Below, piece by piece: positions 37,701 through 50,500 of a stretch of DNA of 64,000 nucleotides (the first letter of the stretch is position 1; each line of letters starts with the position of its first letter). The notes below the pieces were generated by a model, which was not told where the DNA came from, did no database searches, and was given only the letters and a program-made list of their open reading frames with translations. The DNA is from Daphnia pulex (lineage: Eukaryota; Arthropoda; Branchiopoda; Diplostraca; Daphniidae). The translations under genes and the position numbers were made by a program. The stretch spans positions 2,812,501 through 2,876,500 of the forward strand of contig NC_060028.1 in NCBI RefSeq assembly GCF_021134715.1, in the 5' to 3' direction.

Positions 37701-39710
37701 AGACTGGGGTTGGCTTAATGTATTGACATTTCTGGATAAAACGTCGAAACCAATACACGTCCAGGCTCTTTTTTTTTCTGTGTGTGCACTCTTTTGTTAT
37801 TGATGTTTTTTCTTACTGGTGGGCGGGGTTGGCAAACTCAATAATTATTCGATTGCCTTTTAGCAAACAAAAAGCAACTATAGGCTTTGTTTGGTTGGCG
37901 TTAACTCTGTAACAACAGTTGATTAAAATACCTATAGCTATATACCGCCCATGTCTATGAGCTCTGGGCCCATGTGAACAATACACACAACAACAAAATC
38001 GCTTAGAGTTAGATAGTATCCTTTATTCTGATGGGCCCCCTATGCCCCCAAATATTTCAACGAGATCCATACAACATTTTTTTGAATAGAAGTGGGGGGG
38101 TTCTCCAAATCGCTTCATCTAAACTATCTTGAGGATATGTACATTTTTCGCCAGCATTTTGGGGACCCCAACAACAACATCATCCACTAGAAAGAAAAAA
38201 GAGTTTTTCTTCAAGTGTTAAAATGACTCTTTTTAACTCCACACCATCTGTCTGGGAATTTTTGGGAAAAAATATAACGCCCTTGTGTCTAATCTCGTTA
38301 AGCAATTTAATTTGGTTAAAAATCTTTTTAAGGAAATTGCGGAATGTTAATATCCATAAACTGTCTGCTGGCGCACACATCCGTAAACGAGAGAAAGAGC
38401 TTGGCAGCATCTTCAGTTATTTTTTTGTGACGTCTCGAATTTATTACGCAAGACGATGAAAATGAATAAAAATGCAAATTTCATGATAGTCGCGGCTATG
38501 GTGCAGCTATGGTCGTAAAGTCGAAACTGGCCGTAGACATATAACTATAATTTTTTTTTCTTCTTCTTTTTATTTTACAGCCCACCCATTCTTTTATATG
38601 TTTATTAGTTTCGCCTCCAAACTCGGTCCGCTATATAGGATTATGGTGATTTTCGCATCATGTAAAAACGACCTCAAATGAAACGTTGCAAAAACACAAA
38701 ACAAAAATCACATAGAATTTCGAAGAAAAAACCCAAAAGGTTGTTATTATCCAGGTAATATTAATATAATTCGGGTTATTGAACTCTCTCGACAAAAACA
38801 CCACACAGTGCGGAGTAAAAAATCTTGCAAGGATAAATGTTGTTGTACAATAACAACAAAAGGGTCGAGAGATGCACACAGCATTCCAAAGCAGCATATT
38901 ATGTTATTGCCAAAATGGTTAAAGAGATACAGGGAAGAAGGAGTAAATAACACACTGGACCTTTTCGCGCGGCCCCCAAAAACGTTTTAGCCGGAGATGC
39001 TGAGCTTGCGGCCAAAAAACCCCACCAGCGTGGATAAGCGATCCATCACTTCTCAAACAAAAAATTCCAGGCACCAACAACCAAACCAGGATCAGATTGA
39101 AAAAAAAGACAAGAATGGCGCACGACTTGGCATGTCAGCAGGTGACCTGCCGCCAGCAGCTAGGCCCCACCAAGAATCTTTTTCTTCCACTTCATCCGGA
39201 TGATGAAAAAGCCGGATCAATCAAATCCATCTCAATTGAAAAAAAGCCCCAAAAACGTGTATGCGCAATCCATCCGAAAAGTCTCTCACTTCTGGGAGAG
39301 AGTGCTATAGGGCGTTGTCTTATATTCCTTCCTGGAGATAAAGCTTCGCTGTCAGTCGAAATGACGTAACGAAAACTAACACGTACAAATTTCGCGCGCA
39401 AAAGAGCTCAAAATAAAACGTTTGAATATTATAGGCTACGCGATTATACAGGCCTACGAATAGAATAGGGAATTCCCTGCTTGAATATCTCCGAGGAATC
39501 TCAGAGTATAGGTTTGTTCAAGCCTGATGTTTTGACAAGCCTTGGTGAGATTTTTAGGCTTTTCTTGTTAAATGTCCAGGCAAAAAACTAAAAAAAAAGT
39601 CCGTCCCTGGAAAAAAATTTCAGTCCAAAAAGGCGACCCTTTTGTCCTCGGGTTAATAAGGCTTTTGTGGTTTTTTTCTTGTGTGTGTACAACTTAGAAA
39701 AGCCATCAAA

Positions 39711-39755
39711 GAAGAAGAAGAAAGAAGGAAGAAGAAGAAGAAGAAGAAAGAGAGA
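39711..39755. repeat. GAA-rich microsatellite
   Basis: Imperfect GAA repeats of about 45 bases, followed by AGAGAG. Confidence 0.85.
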
Positions 39756-42700
39756 GCGCTCGGCTCTTGTCTCGTCGTAAAATCAAAGTTTCATTGTTCA
39801 CCGCGAGTCCGCGCACATCGTGATTATAATCTGTTCGGTTTTTCTTCTTCTTCTTTAAATCGGCGTTTCTTTGGAAATAAGAAAAAAGGAAAAACAATAC
39901 AAGAGTAGAGAGAGAGAAGAGACTGATGACTGACTGTTGAGTCCTCGGTTCTTTGGCGCTTTTCAAAGTCGATATAGACTCACTCTCTCTCTGCTGGGCG
40001 AGAGTCTAATGGAGGGTATTCGTTAAACTTATCTGCATCCACATCCTAGGAAAAACCAATGCGGCGGAGAGAATCGCCTTAAATATTCCAAATGGGCTCT
40101 CCGACAATACGAGAAAAGATTATCAACTCTATTCAGTTCAATTCTCTCCAGAGTGCTGCTGCTGCTGCTGTCTGTGGAATTATTATATCTATCATCGCGG
40201 TGACATCTAGACCTAAAAAGATGGACACGGATAAATTCTATTTAAGAGAAAGAAAATGATTTTGTAATGTTGAGCATGACAGGAATGCGATAACAGTTTG
40301 TCTAATAACGCTTCATTGACATTCATGTCATTAAATTTGTTTCTTTTTTCTTTTCCAGCCGATGAATATTCAGCGCAACCGTTTTATTTTTTTGTGCATT
40401 ACACAAACTGGAACACTATACCGTCACTTATGTAATGTGTTGGGCGTGCTCCGATTTATTCATGAGATCGTCATTAGTGCAGATGTTCATTACCATTTCG
40501 TCTATTACCAGCGCAGAGATACCCATGCAAATGTTGTCTAGCCTGATGCAAACGATCCATCCTATAACGCCATTAGAATGCAATCCGAGTTTCATCATCA
40601 TCGAAAAGAACTCGAAAGGGTACCTCAGCCTAAAATAAAAATACTTGAATAAATAACACATTATTTATTGATTATTTTCGGGGTTGGCATCAACCAGAGA
40701 TTTTTTTTTATATTTCTTTACCCCCTTGTGTACCCCCTTCGTGTCAGGGGGTCGATTTAAAAGCTCCGACCCCCTACTAAGTAGGCGCCATTTCCTCACA
40801 AACAAAAAATGAGGGGGGAGAGAAAAGATTAGATCATTTAACCTTTACAGAGAGAGCGGAGATAGGTAAAATCTGATACAATTCACACGAATGTATATAT
40901 ATAAAAAAAAATAAAAATAAAAGTAACTGGAACCGAAACGATAATCATCGTCGCTAACGTCGTCGGTCAGCTGGTCATGCGGAAGTAGTGGCTATAGGCG
41001 CGCGCTGCTGCCGCTAATTCCGGCTCATAAAACAGCGGGTGCGGATTTTTTGGCAGACAATTTTTATGTCCATGTTTTTTTGTGTCTGTTTCTCCTTCTG
41101 CTGTCGAAAACAAAAAACAAAAAACGATTGTGTTGAGTTTCTATTTGCGGAGTGAACACGCGCGAGCGAGGGTAAGTTGATCCGCCAGAGCTGGCGGAGG
41201 ACACCTTCCGGATGTTTTTGTTGGTCCTCCTCGCGCCCTTCAGCTTGTCGAGAGTTGACACATTTGGTTTGTTCGCCGGATGAGAATATAAGACGAGTGG
41301 ACGGAAACGGACGTTTTTGATGGATGGAGGATAAAATATCTATCAACTGTGTTCCTATACTACCAGCATCTCTGCGCATCTGTTAAATAAGTCGATATCT
41401 GCTAGCTCCAATCTTGTCCGTAGATTCTTTCCAGCCTATCGTTTCTTTATCATCTCCAACACTCGCTATACTGTACAGATTATCATTTCCCTTTTGTCTT
41501 CTCCTATCCGACCATCTTTTCTACACAGCCTCAGCAATCTCTCCTGTTTCTTCCATACATAGAAAAAATAAATAAATACAAACTTTGAATAGAGAAAAAC
41601 ACGCAATATAAGAAACATTCTCTTTTGATTTCGAAAAAAAAAAAGGTTTTTTTTTTTATTTTCTTTCAAAAAGGCCACCGTGTCTAAACAGACAACGTTC
41701 ATTAGAAATTTGAATTTTACAACACACAAGGTCGTAAGGTTATATTGGTTATTTTTTTGTGTGTAGTGGAGAGAGATGGATGTCGAGTGTGTATATCTAC
41801 GCATGTGTGTGCGTGCGCATAGGACCTTTTTGTTTTGGAGTCTCTTAACTCATTTCGATTCCGTCTAGACGGGATGGAAGAGAGGGTTCTCGAGATGGAC
41901 TGCTGGATGGAGGGAGGTTTCCAAATCATCGCCCAGCCGTTTCTTTTCTTTTTCTTTTTTCCAGCTATACAACCTTTATTTTTAAAACAAAAAAGTCAAA
42001 AAGAAAAGGGGGTTTTTTGGGTGAAAATATACTCTATTGTATATATCTACCCTTTTTTTTTCCTGGGGTAACCTCTTCTGTCTTAATGTTTTGTGTATGG
42101 GCCCCGGCCCCCCTTCCATTATCCCCTTAAAAAACATAAAAGAAACCATTTGTTTCCCCCCAAACTTGACACTCGCCCAAGCAGCAGACTGACCGATCAG
42201 AAAGTAGTAACATACACAAAGACAGACAGACTCCCACTCGCTTATATTTGAACAGCCTTATTGTTTTGTTATCTTTTACCTCATCAGTTATCCTTGTTCA
42301 CTGGTTGGTTTTTCTTTTTACTTTTTTCCCCACTTGATTTTCTTTTCTTTTTTATTATCATCAACTTCGAACTTTGCCTCGTATACGTACACGGTGCGGG
42401 ATTTTAAAATAAATCAATCGGGTTTATTCGGGCAAGTACTCGATTCACCAGAAAAATGAATCATAAGATAAATACGGGAATATCAATTGACAAACATTGT
42501 GTGTAGTTTATAGTAAAAATTGATAGAATACTCTGTACGTATTTTCTAACGAATTTTTCCGATTTTGAATTCGAGGAAGTTCGAAGGAAACTTTGAACCC
42601 GGAACCAACCGCCTAGTACGAGACATCTCGACTAGATGGCGTTGTGGAAATTGATTGGGAGGGAAATTGGGCAGAGAGGGGAGCGTGGCGTGCCCAACAG

Positions 42701-42950
42701 CCAAGACCAAGGTCGAAAAAGTCGTCCGCATTTTAGCCTCGGGGCCCCACACTTTTTCTAAAAAAAAAAACATCCCGAGTTGGTGAAAAACTTTGAGTTG
42801 ACAGAAAACAGAAAGCAATTTCTATTTTTATCTTAAAATACATATTTAATGTTAAAAATAATTTCAATTTCAACCAAATATTCTTATTTTAATTCTTATA
42901 CATATTTAAGCTCATTTCAACCATCAAAATGCATTATTTTATCAAACGTT

Positions 42951-42979
42951 TATCGATAGTTACAACTCGACTATCGATA
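42951..42979 (+). promoter_or_regulatory. Paired DRE (TATCGATA) inverted repeat
   Basis: TATCGATAGT at 42951-42960 and its reverse complement ACTATCGATA ending at 42979. Each contains the 8-base DRE bound by DREF in Drosophila promoters of replication and proliferation genes. It lies about 360 bases before the ATG of CDK-inhibitor gene 2. Confidence 0.55.
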
Positions 42980-43022
42980 TGCAAGGGAATTCAAGCCTAG
43001 GCGGCAAAAGAGGAGTGCTCTG

Positions 43023-43055
43023 ATTGGTCGTTGGCAATTGAACGCCACGGGCGGG
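43023..43055 (+). promoter_or_regulatory. CCAAT and GC box upstream of CDK-inhibitor gene 2
   Basis: Inverted CCAAT (ATTGG 43023-43027) and GGGCGGG (43049-43055), about 290 bases before ATG 43340. Same order and same distance to the ATG as in paralogue 1, but without its E-box. Confidence 0.5.
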
Positions 43056-43339
43056 AGGTCTCGTAGTAAAAATGCGTCGCACTGTCGTAGTAACGGCGTG
43101 TGTAAGGGTCCAAAAGTTTTCAGAAGACGCCAGACCACCGTCGAGAGTGCAACTCCCAAAACTCCGTTCTCGCCTCTCGGTGTCAATTTTTCCTCCGTTA
43201 ATTTTCACGCACACAAACTCTCGTCACCCCAAAAAATCGTGTGATATTCGACAATCAAGTTTTGAGTGGTTTTGTTGTGTGTCGAACGCCATTGTATCGT
43301 CAACGATTTGGATTTAGTTCTCAACTTTTTGTAATCATC

Positions 43340-44529
43340 ATGAGTACCCGAGTTCTCGCCGCTCCCGTTTCGCTCGACGTGAGGATGATGTTGCCTTCTT
43401 ATTCCCGTTTGGGTGGCGGACGACCGCGGATTGTGCCCAGCACGGGCTGTTTGTCGCGGGTCAAGCGCTGCCTATTTGGTTTGCCGTCGTCGCCGGAGGA
43501 AGCTCTGCAACAGGCCGCCGATGAACTCCAACGCCAAACCGAATCCGACTCGAAGCGTTGGAACTATGACTTTGTACGGGACGAACCGCTCAACGGCCCG
43601 TTGGACTGGCAACCCGCCGAACCGCACAGCAACCGCATGGAAACCATCACCACCACCGATCCCGTTTCACCATCTTCTAGTTTACGTCAATCGCAAATCA
43701 CAGGTAAAAAAAATTGTTGTCTGCTAAAAATCAATTCGGGTTTTATTTTTTCAAATTTAAAAATATGGTTAAGAAAAAAAGGGGGTGGTGGGGGTGACTC
43801 AGACTGTCTGGAAATTTCACAGACTTTCTAGGATATTTTTATATTTTCCAACAAACCCCGTCGTTTTTCTTTTTATGGGAAAAAAAGGAGGAAGACTACT
43901 CGGACCCCTTCCAAGGAGAGAGGGGGAGAGCTGCAGGTGTTCACCCTCAAACCCTTAACTTCTTTCCCCCCTTCCTTTTTTCTTTTTTCTCCCCTCCATT
44001 TTCTTTTTCCAACAGACACACGAGGTTTTTCTTTTTTCAAATCTTTATCTTCTCTCTCTCTTTTTCTTTTCCGTTTCCCCACCCCAAACACATGTTATCC
44101 TAATCTTCTTTGGACGATCACGAAAAATCTAAGGCCCCGAAAAATAAAATATTATCGTCAATAATAAAGAAGGGGGTGTATTATGATTCACGTCTTCTCC
44201 ATTTTGATTTTATGAGAATTTCAAAAAATCTCGTCTTGGAAAATATGTGTACACGAAAAGGGGGAGGAAGAGACTTGGCGTGTCTGGACAAGCTTTAGAT
44301 AAAGGGGGCGGAGTTTAAGTCGCTTGCTATTGGTTGGGGAATTTTTCGCGCCATTTTTCGAAACGCGCCAATCGCCACACGTTTATTAATGTTTGTTTGT
44401 TTATTTTCTTTGATTTCAACAGAATTTCTGCAGCCTCGTAAACGAACGTCTTCTGGTGCCTTGTCGTCCATCAACAACAAACGCCTGCGGATGCAGACGA
44501 CATCATCGCCGCAGGCTCGAAGAACGTGA
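43340..44529 (+). CDS. dap: Dacapo/p21-p27-type CDK inhibitor, paralogue 2 (two exons)
   Basis: Exons 43340-43703 and 44423-44529 (CAG|GTAAAA, TTCAACAG|AA, phase 1) give 156 residues. The ATG at 43340 is preferred: the frame is open further up to 43241, but homology to the family begins well inside and the leader is non-coding-like. CDI: R-C-L-F-G (43-47), closer to the p27 R-N-L-F-G than paralogue 1, then K-R-W-N-Y-D-F (72-78) and L-D-W-Q-P. The splice junction falls at the same residue as in paralogue 1 and completes Q117-S-Q-I-T-E-F-L124 with Lys at +4. This is PIP-like but has T-E for T-D, so degron activity is uncertain. Basic clusters P-R-K-R and N-K-R-L-R form a bipartite nuclear signal. 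Tandem duplication of one ancestral gene is clear. Confidence 0.9.
44305..44372 (+). promoter_or_regulatory. Intronic GC/CCAAT/E2F/CHR-like cluster in CDK-inhibitor gene 2
   Basis: In 68 bases: GGGGCGG (44305-44311), inverted CCAAT ATTGG (44329-44333), E2F-type TTTCGCGCC (44344-44352), CHR-type TTCGAA (44357-44362) and GCGCCAAT with CCAAT (44368-44372). These are the motif types of cell-cycle-dependent promoters (NF-Y, E2F, MuvB). Fifty bases downstream is exon 2, so this could be an internal promoter or an intronic enhancer. Confidence 0.45.
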
Positions 44530-47500
44530 ATTTCCACCGGCTGTTTTTCTGTTTTGTTTTTTGAAAACCTCCTGGACCCGACGAGAGCTGTTTGTACATA
44601 TGCCGTGTACATCCGAAAAATCAAGAGGATTAACTAATTATCTGTATATATAAATAGCAAATTTATATATGTGTGTGATGAAGGAGGGGGAGAAAAAAAG
44701 CCAACGATCCATGAGGAAAAACAAAAAAAGAAAGAAACTTTACAATCAAGAAGAAGAATTTTCGGCCTGATCTCAAATTCGTTTCGTCCAGGTCATGTGA
44801 TCTCTCCATCGCGCGCGCTCAAAACGAAGCGGGAAAAAATTGTTTTTTTCAAAAAAATATCCCCACCACCAAGTTGTCTCTTCATTTTTCTTTTTTTATT
44901 TGATCATGTTGTTTCACCGATTATTTTTCCCTTTTGAAATTAGACCTTTTTGTGTAAATATGATGATGGAAATAAGGAACAATTCTTTAACCAAAAAATT
45001 TGAATTTTTTTTGTGGCGGGAAAACGTGTGTTGTCAACCCCATAAAAGTGTCGAGCCCGACGTTTTCGCGTACGTTCGTGTCCAATGTCTGTGATGTCCA
45101 TTTGTGCTCGATTCGATCTCACCCCCATTGGCACCAAGAGAGATTCACGCTCCCGCTCGCACTAGCTCCTTCTCACCTTTCTTTCTCTTTCTCCCATTTT
45201 TCAACTAAATTTTTGTTTTCTTTTTTCGTTTATCCTTTCCTCCCTGCCAATGTTTTTTTCCTTTTTTTTGGTTTTCGTAGTGTCTTTTTACATCTCTATA
45301 TATACACACATATATATATCTATCACGTAACTGAGAATACAATCAATTCAGAAATCAATTTCATTTTTGTTTTCAAATTTCTATGAGAAAAAGAAGATTT
45401 TTTCTTTAAGGTCGAAAGGTAGATAAAAAGGAAAACTGGAGGCCATTGTCGAATTGGATCAATGTCCATGTTGAACACCTCCGCAGGGACCAGGTGCACC
45501 CATTGCCCCTTGCTGTGTACGTGTGTGTTATTGTCTTGTGTGTGTATGCGTATATTCTTTATAGTAGAGAGTCCCAAAAACACAATTGACGGAGACTCTT
45601 TTTTTACTTTTTTTGAATGGACGGAAGAAGAAAGTATATCGTAAAAATAGTCACAATGAGTTCAAGAACTTGAAAACGTAGGGAAAAATATATATCTTTA
45701 CGCGTTTTTTTTCTGTGTTGTGTTCATTCTATATAGCCATTGTGATTGAATCCCCCCATTGAAATCCGCCAAAGTGTCAATGCTCTAGAGGCTCTTTTTT
45801 ATTTTATTTTTCAAAAAATGTCTTGTGTATATGTACGTTTGGATGGCCTGCCGGGAGCTCCTTTTTTATTTTATTCTTCGTACAAATAGAAAGGTGGGGG
45901 AGGCCGGCCCCGGTACTATAGAAAAGAAAAAAATAGATCTAAAGGTATATATTCTTCCGGTGAGAGAATGAGTGTGTACAGTAGATGAGAGCTGATCTAG
46001 GGGATTTTCAACGCGTCATCAGTCACAGTAACTTTTTTCTTCTTCTTTTTTCCCTTGTGAATTCCATCAGCCAAAAAAAGAATGAAAAAATCTTTTCTTC
46101 CGTTTTTTTCTTTTTCTATTCTATTCTTCCTCTCTATCTTGTTCTCTCCCTTTTTTGGCTACTCTCTCTCTAAGAGATGAATTACCTTTTGATGGCTATT
46201 GAAGTAGAGGGGAAAATATTTTCGACTGGAAACAATCCCAGCCTCCAACGTTTGATGGACTTGGCTATGTTTGAGGGGAGAACTGCAGCAACAACTACCA
46301 GAAAACCACACCTGCTCTTCAAACAGAAGAAAGAATGTCTTTGATTTAATCGACTGGAACTACTCTCTCCAGCACAGCTATCCAATCGAGCCCTGTTTTT
46401 TTAGCTATAGCTTCCCCCCTCTCTCTACTGTGTACATCTTATTATTATTATATTTTCCTTGACTCAAAAAATCTCAAACAAACCGGAATGGGGAGGAGAA
46501 TCTATCAATCCCACCGACTTTTTTTCTGATCGAAATTCTTTGACGGATCTTCTTCATTGATAACGAAAAAGAAAAAAACGGGTACGCATATAATGTGCTA
46601 TGCGTTAAGAAGAAGAAGAAAAAAACCTTTTTACCTCATTTAATCGAATCTAAAAGAAAAAAAGCGGCACATTTTTTTTTATCATGAAATTCTTTCCCAG
46701 TGCCAAGAATGCAGGCGTGGGATAATAAGCCGAAAAAATGAAAACTTATTCTCTTAAAAAAGTGATGGGAAAAAATTCCATTTTAGTAGGTAGGCATACA
46801 CAGTATAGATATATGGTATGGGATCATCAAACGAAGCCGACTTTTTAAAAATTTGTTAATTTTTGAAAAACATATTTTTAAAATTTTATTTTTTAGGCGG
46901 GGAATTTTGAAATCAGATAACAAAAATAAACCAGAACCTGTTGGGTCGATTTCGCAACAACTTGTGACGTCCTAGAACCGGAACTATTTCATCATCTGAA
47001 AAATTATTAAATAAAATAAAAAATATGTTTGACGTAATAATTTTACATGGGGCGAGTTGGGTGTGTGATTGCTCGTGATGATAAACCTGTTGATTGCCAA
47101 CACAAGGTGCGCCTTCATCCACCATCACCGACAGCAGACGGGCCACACAACAAAAAAAAGTGGGAGGGGTAAATCAAGTGACGGAAAAATCTTGGCGGGC
47201 TTTTCGACCCACACACACACACACGGTATATAGTACATACAACAATAATATGGCGGGCGGCTGGGCAGCAAGGTATATCCGATTTCTTGGCCGGTCAAGA
47301 AGGTGAGGGGAAAAAAGAGCAGGTGTGGACAACAAAGACATAAATACTTGTAGAAAAATAGGCAGAAGAAAAAGCCGAGAGTCATATGGTGGCAGGTGAC
47401 ACAGCTCCACCACCACTCCACTCTGGGGGTGAAGACGGCCGTTATTGGCCGAGCGATGGACTCTAGAAATTGACCTCCATAACAGACGGCAGCAGCAGCA

Positions 47501-50500
47501 GCAGCCGGGCACGGGTGTCTAACGGAAGCAGCTGCAAAGAGTTTTTCTTCTTTTTCCTTGGAAAAAAACTGGCCGCCAAGGAGACCAGACGGTACGTGTG
47601 TGTGCCCAGTTAAGAGACCTGTTTCGCTGCCCAAATGGTCAAGTGGGACCGGACCCTCTTCTTTTGTATTTAGGTAACTGTTTCCCTTTGAAAAGAAGCG
47701 CGCCAAATCTTAAATTTTGGTTTTTCTTTTCTTTTTTTGGTCATCACCTGTTTCTCCGCCTCTCCAGATGATGACGTTATATACGTCCCAGGTAGTATAC
47801 AAGATATCGATGGTGTTATATTTATATCGGGCGACCAGTATATAGCCAAGGTGAAGAAGTAAAAAAAAAGGACATTTTTATGATAGTTAAGATGATCTCA
47901 TTTCGGGTTGTCCGTTCGCCGCACCTGCTCCTCTGGCCTGTGCTCACCTTTGCAATACATAAAAAAACATTTGGGCATAAATCACTGGGAAGGCGATTGC
48001 TCCAATCAACCGAGGTGTTGCTCTCGCCTCCACTTTTTCGGGGTCTCAGCCCCAAATGTCTTATAACCCCCCAATAGAATAAGAAGACCAGACCAGACTA
48101 GACCAAAAAATATTCGGACCATAAAAATATATATATTTTTATTGAAAATATTGGGCCCTTTTTATTCTGATATCTTTTCATTTGAAATTCGGGATTTCTT
48201 ATATTTTCTTTTTCTTTTATTGGTGTGGGCCCGGTTTTATTTTATAAGCAGAAATTTTTATATTTTCGGTCGGATTGTATGTACCGTTTTTACGACGTTT
48301 TAAAAAGAAAAATAATAAAGTTACAAGAAAAAATAAAATAAAATGCCGAAAGAAACACGTGTAATTGCAATCTCGCCAGATAAATTTCATTGTTTTTTTC
48401 CTGCTGTATACTCTTTTTTAAATGGTGTGGATCGATCGATCAAACCCGAAAATAAGTGGAAACAGGTGAAAGTTTGATCCACACACCTTTGATGATCGAT
48501 AACGTTTTGCTGGATAAGAAAATAATCACTGTGTTTGAGCTATAACGCTCTTCTACTGCGTCAGTTCGTCTATCTCGAGAGAGCCGTGAAAATCGGAGAA
48601 AATTCCATCCGATTTGCGCACCGTGTAATTACACCCGCATTGAACGGGCACCCAAAAAACGAACATCGTTTCTATCGCATCCATCAAACCCAAAAAATAA
48701 AAGTTCTTTTATTTTATAAATTCAATTCCTCTTTTCTTTCATAGCGTCAGACTATGTCGGCAGGTCGATTCACGGTTGTCATGCACGAATAATACTCGAA
48801 TGTATATAGGCATATACAGGCACTCAAAAGAGATTCGTGATAAGCAGTGAGAGAAGAAATAGAACCGCCCCTTTATGTAAATTTTCTTTTTTCTTGGCAG
48901 CCGATTACGGCAGAAAACGTATCTTATGGTATAGGGAGGGATAAAATTCCATCGCCCCCAAGGCATTGATCCATCCTCTTTTCTGTTTTATCCGGAGAGG
49001 TGTGACCCCAATCTGGTCGAGAGACCTCCATCATCTCATCCCGAACGAGACTATAAAAAGAATTTTTCTTTTTCTTTTTTTAAACTTTTACCTTTTGGTA
49101 ACTTTCAAAACACGACCGAAAAATACATAAACCGATAAGAGGGCCCTATTAGGAAAACTTAATCCGCTCTTCTTCTTTTTCTTCTTGAGCCCAGAGCTCT
49201 TAAACTGACGTCTAACGTAAGACATAAAAATGTTTGAGAGGAAAATATATAACGTTTTTCTTTTTTTCTAACAAGTCCACCCAAGTTTCTAGTTCTCCCA
49301 AAAAAATATTTTCGTTCTTGTTTTATGACTGGGGAATTTTGTAAGAAGAAGAAGAAAAAGAATTTATTATCTTCTAAAAAAATCAACCCTCTACTACATA
49401 AAAGTCGGAAAACGAAAAAATCCTTTTGGGTATTTTTTCTTTTTGGGAAAATCTGGATTCGAAATCCGGTATCATCTTTAAAAAATATATTTTCGGAATG
49501 TTATTTCATATATATATAGTATTTCCAACCTTTTTCTACTTCTCACAAATATTATACACTACCCGCCTAGTCGCCTACTATATAAAACTTTAAAATGTAA
49601 ATTTTTCGTCAGGGAGAAGATTGAATGCTTTTAGACAGATTATAATCGTCTTTATTAAAAAATATAGTTGTACCACAGTCCATATGTTCATCTGCGGTAA
49701 CAAACGTTTTACTTAGGTAAAAAAATTCTTTTTTAAAAAATAAAAAGAAACCAGCATATGTAAAAACGATGGTCGACAGAGAGAGGTATCACGGTCGTGA
49801 TGTTTGATGAGTGCAATTAACTCGGAGTGGACGTGGTTGTGCTTAGCCACGAAACACGACAGATAGACCATCATCTACACATCCCATAAGCAAGCACACT
49901 CCTCCCTATTCCTCAAGGGGGTCTTGACACAACGAACGCCCCCATCCCCAGATGATAGATCTTTTTTTCCCCCTTTTCGTTAAAAAATATAATAATAAAT
50001 TTTCAAAAATTTGTATTTATTATTTTTCTCCCTTGAAGGCTTTTTTTTTTTTAAACCACGACTATGTGTAGTATATAGAGTTAATGTATGTAAGTATGGC
50101 GTGTACGCATTTAAAAAAAAAAAACGGCAACGACTTTGTACTCACCACGGGGAGTAGATGAGGCAAAACACAAACTGGGGGGAATGTCATAAATAATAAT
50201 AATAGTCGCGTCAGAAAATAAAATAAAAAGCTCGGTCTGCTAAAGAATTATTACGATGCTGCTGCCCCAGAGCTCACCAGACATAAATAAATGCACGCGG
50301 TATAATCAACAGAAAAAGGGATAGTCTCATCTACCTTTGCACAGCATTCCCGATTCGATTCACATATGATATAATTTATTCCAGCTTTTTTTGGAAATAT
50401 AATGAAGCGGCGGTCTATTCCTCCTCTTTGGGGCCATGTGTTTTCCGAGAGAAGAAAATTTTTAGACGCGTGCCGGGGAGGAGGAGGAGACGCGAAGGAG

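Larger units (their letters stand above)
31340..42940. other. Intergenic DNA between the CDK-inhibitor paralogues
   Basis: No convincing gene. Simple repeats include GT10 then CA6 (34652-34703), ATT/TTA at 34952-34974, GAA-rich 39711-39755 and CTG5 near 40153. A stretch at 40362-40652 is open apart from one TAG (40539-40541) but matches nothing known. Enhancers for the flanking genes are possible but not visible as such. Confidence 0.6.

Noticed and set aside
43241..43339. Upstream in-frame ATG of CDK-inhibitor 2
   Set aside because: It would add 33 residues without family similarity; ATG 43340 has a better context and fits the family.
47125..47706. 193-codon minus-strand frame
   Set aside because: Low-complexity Leu/Phe/Cys-rich product over CA, GCA and GA repeats; no start context or homology.
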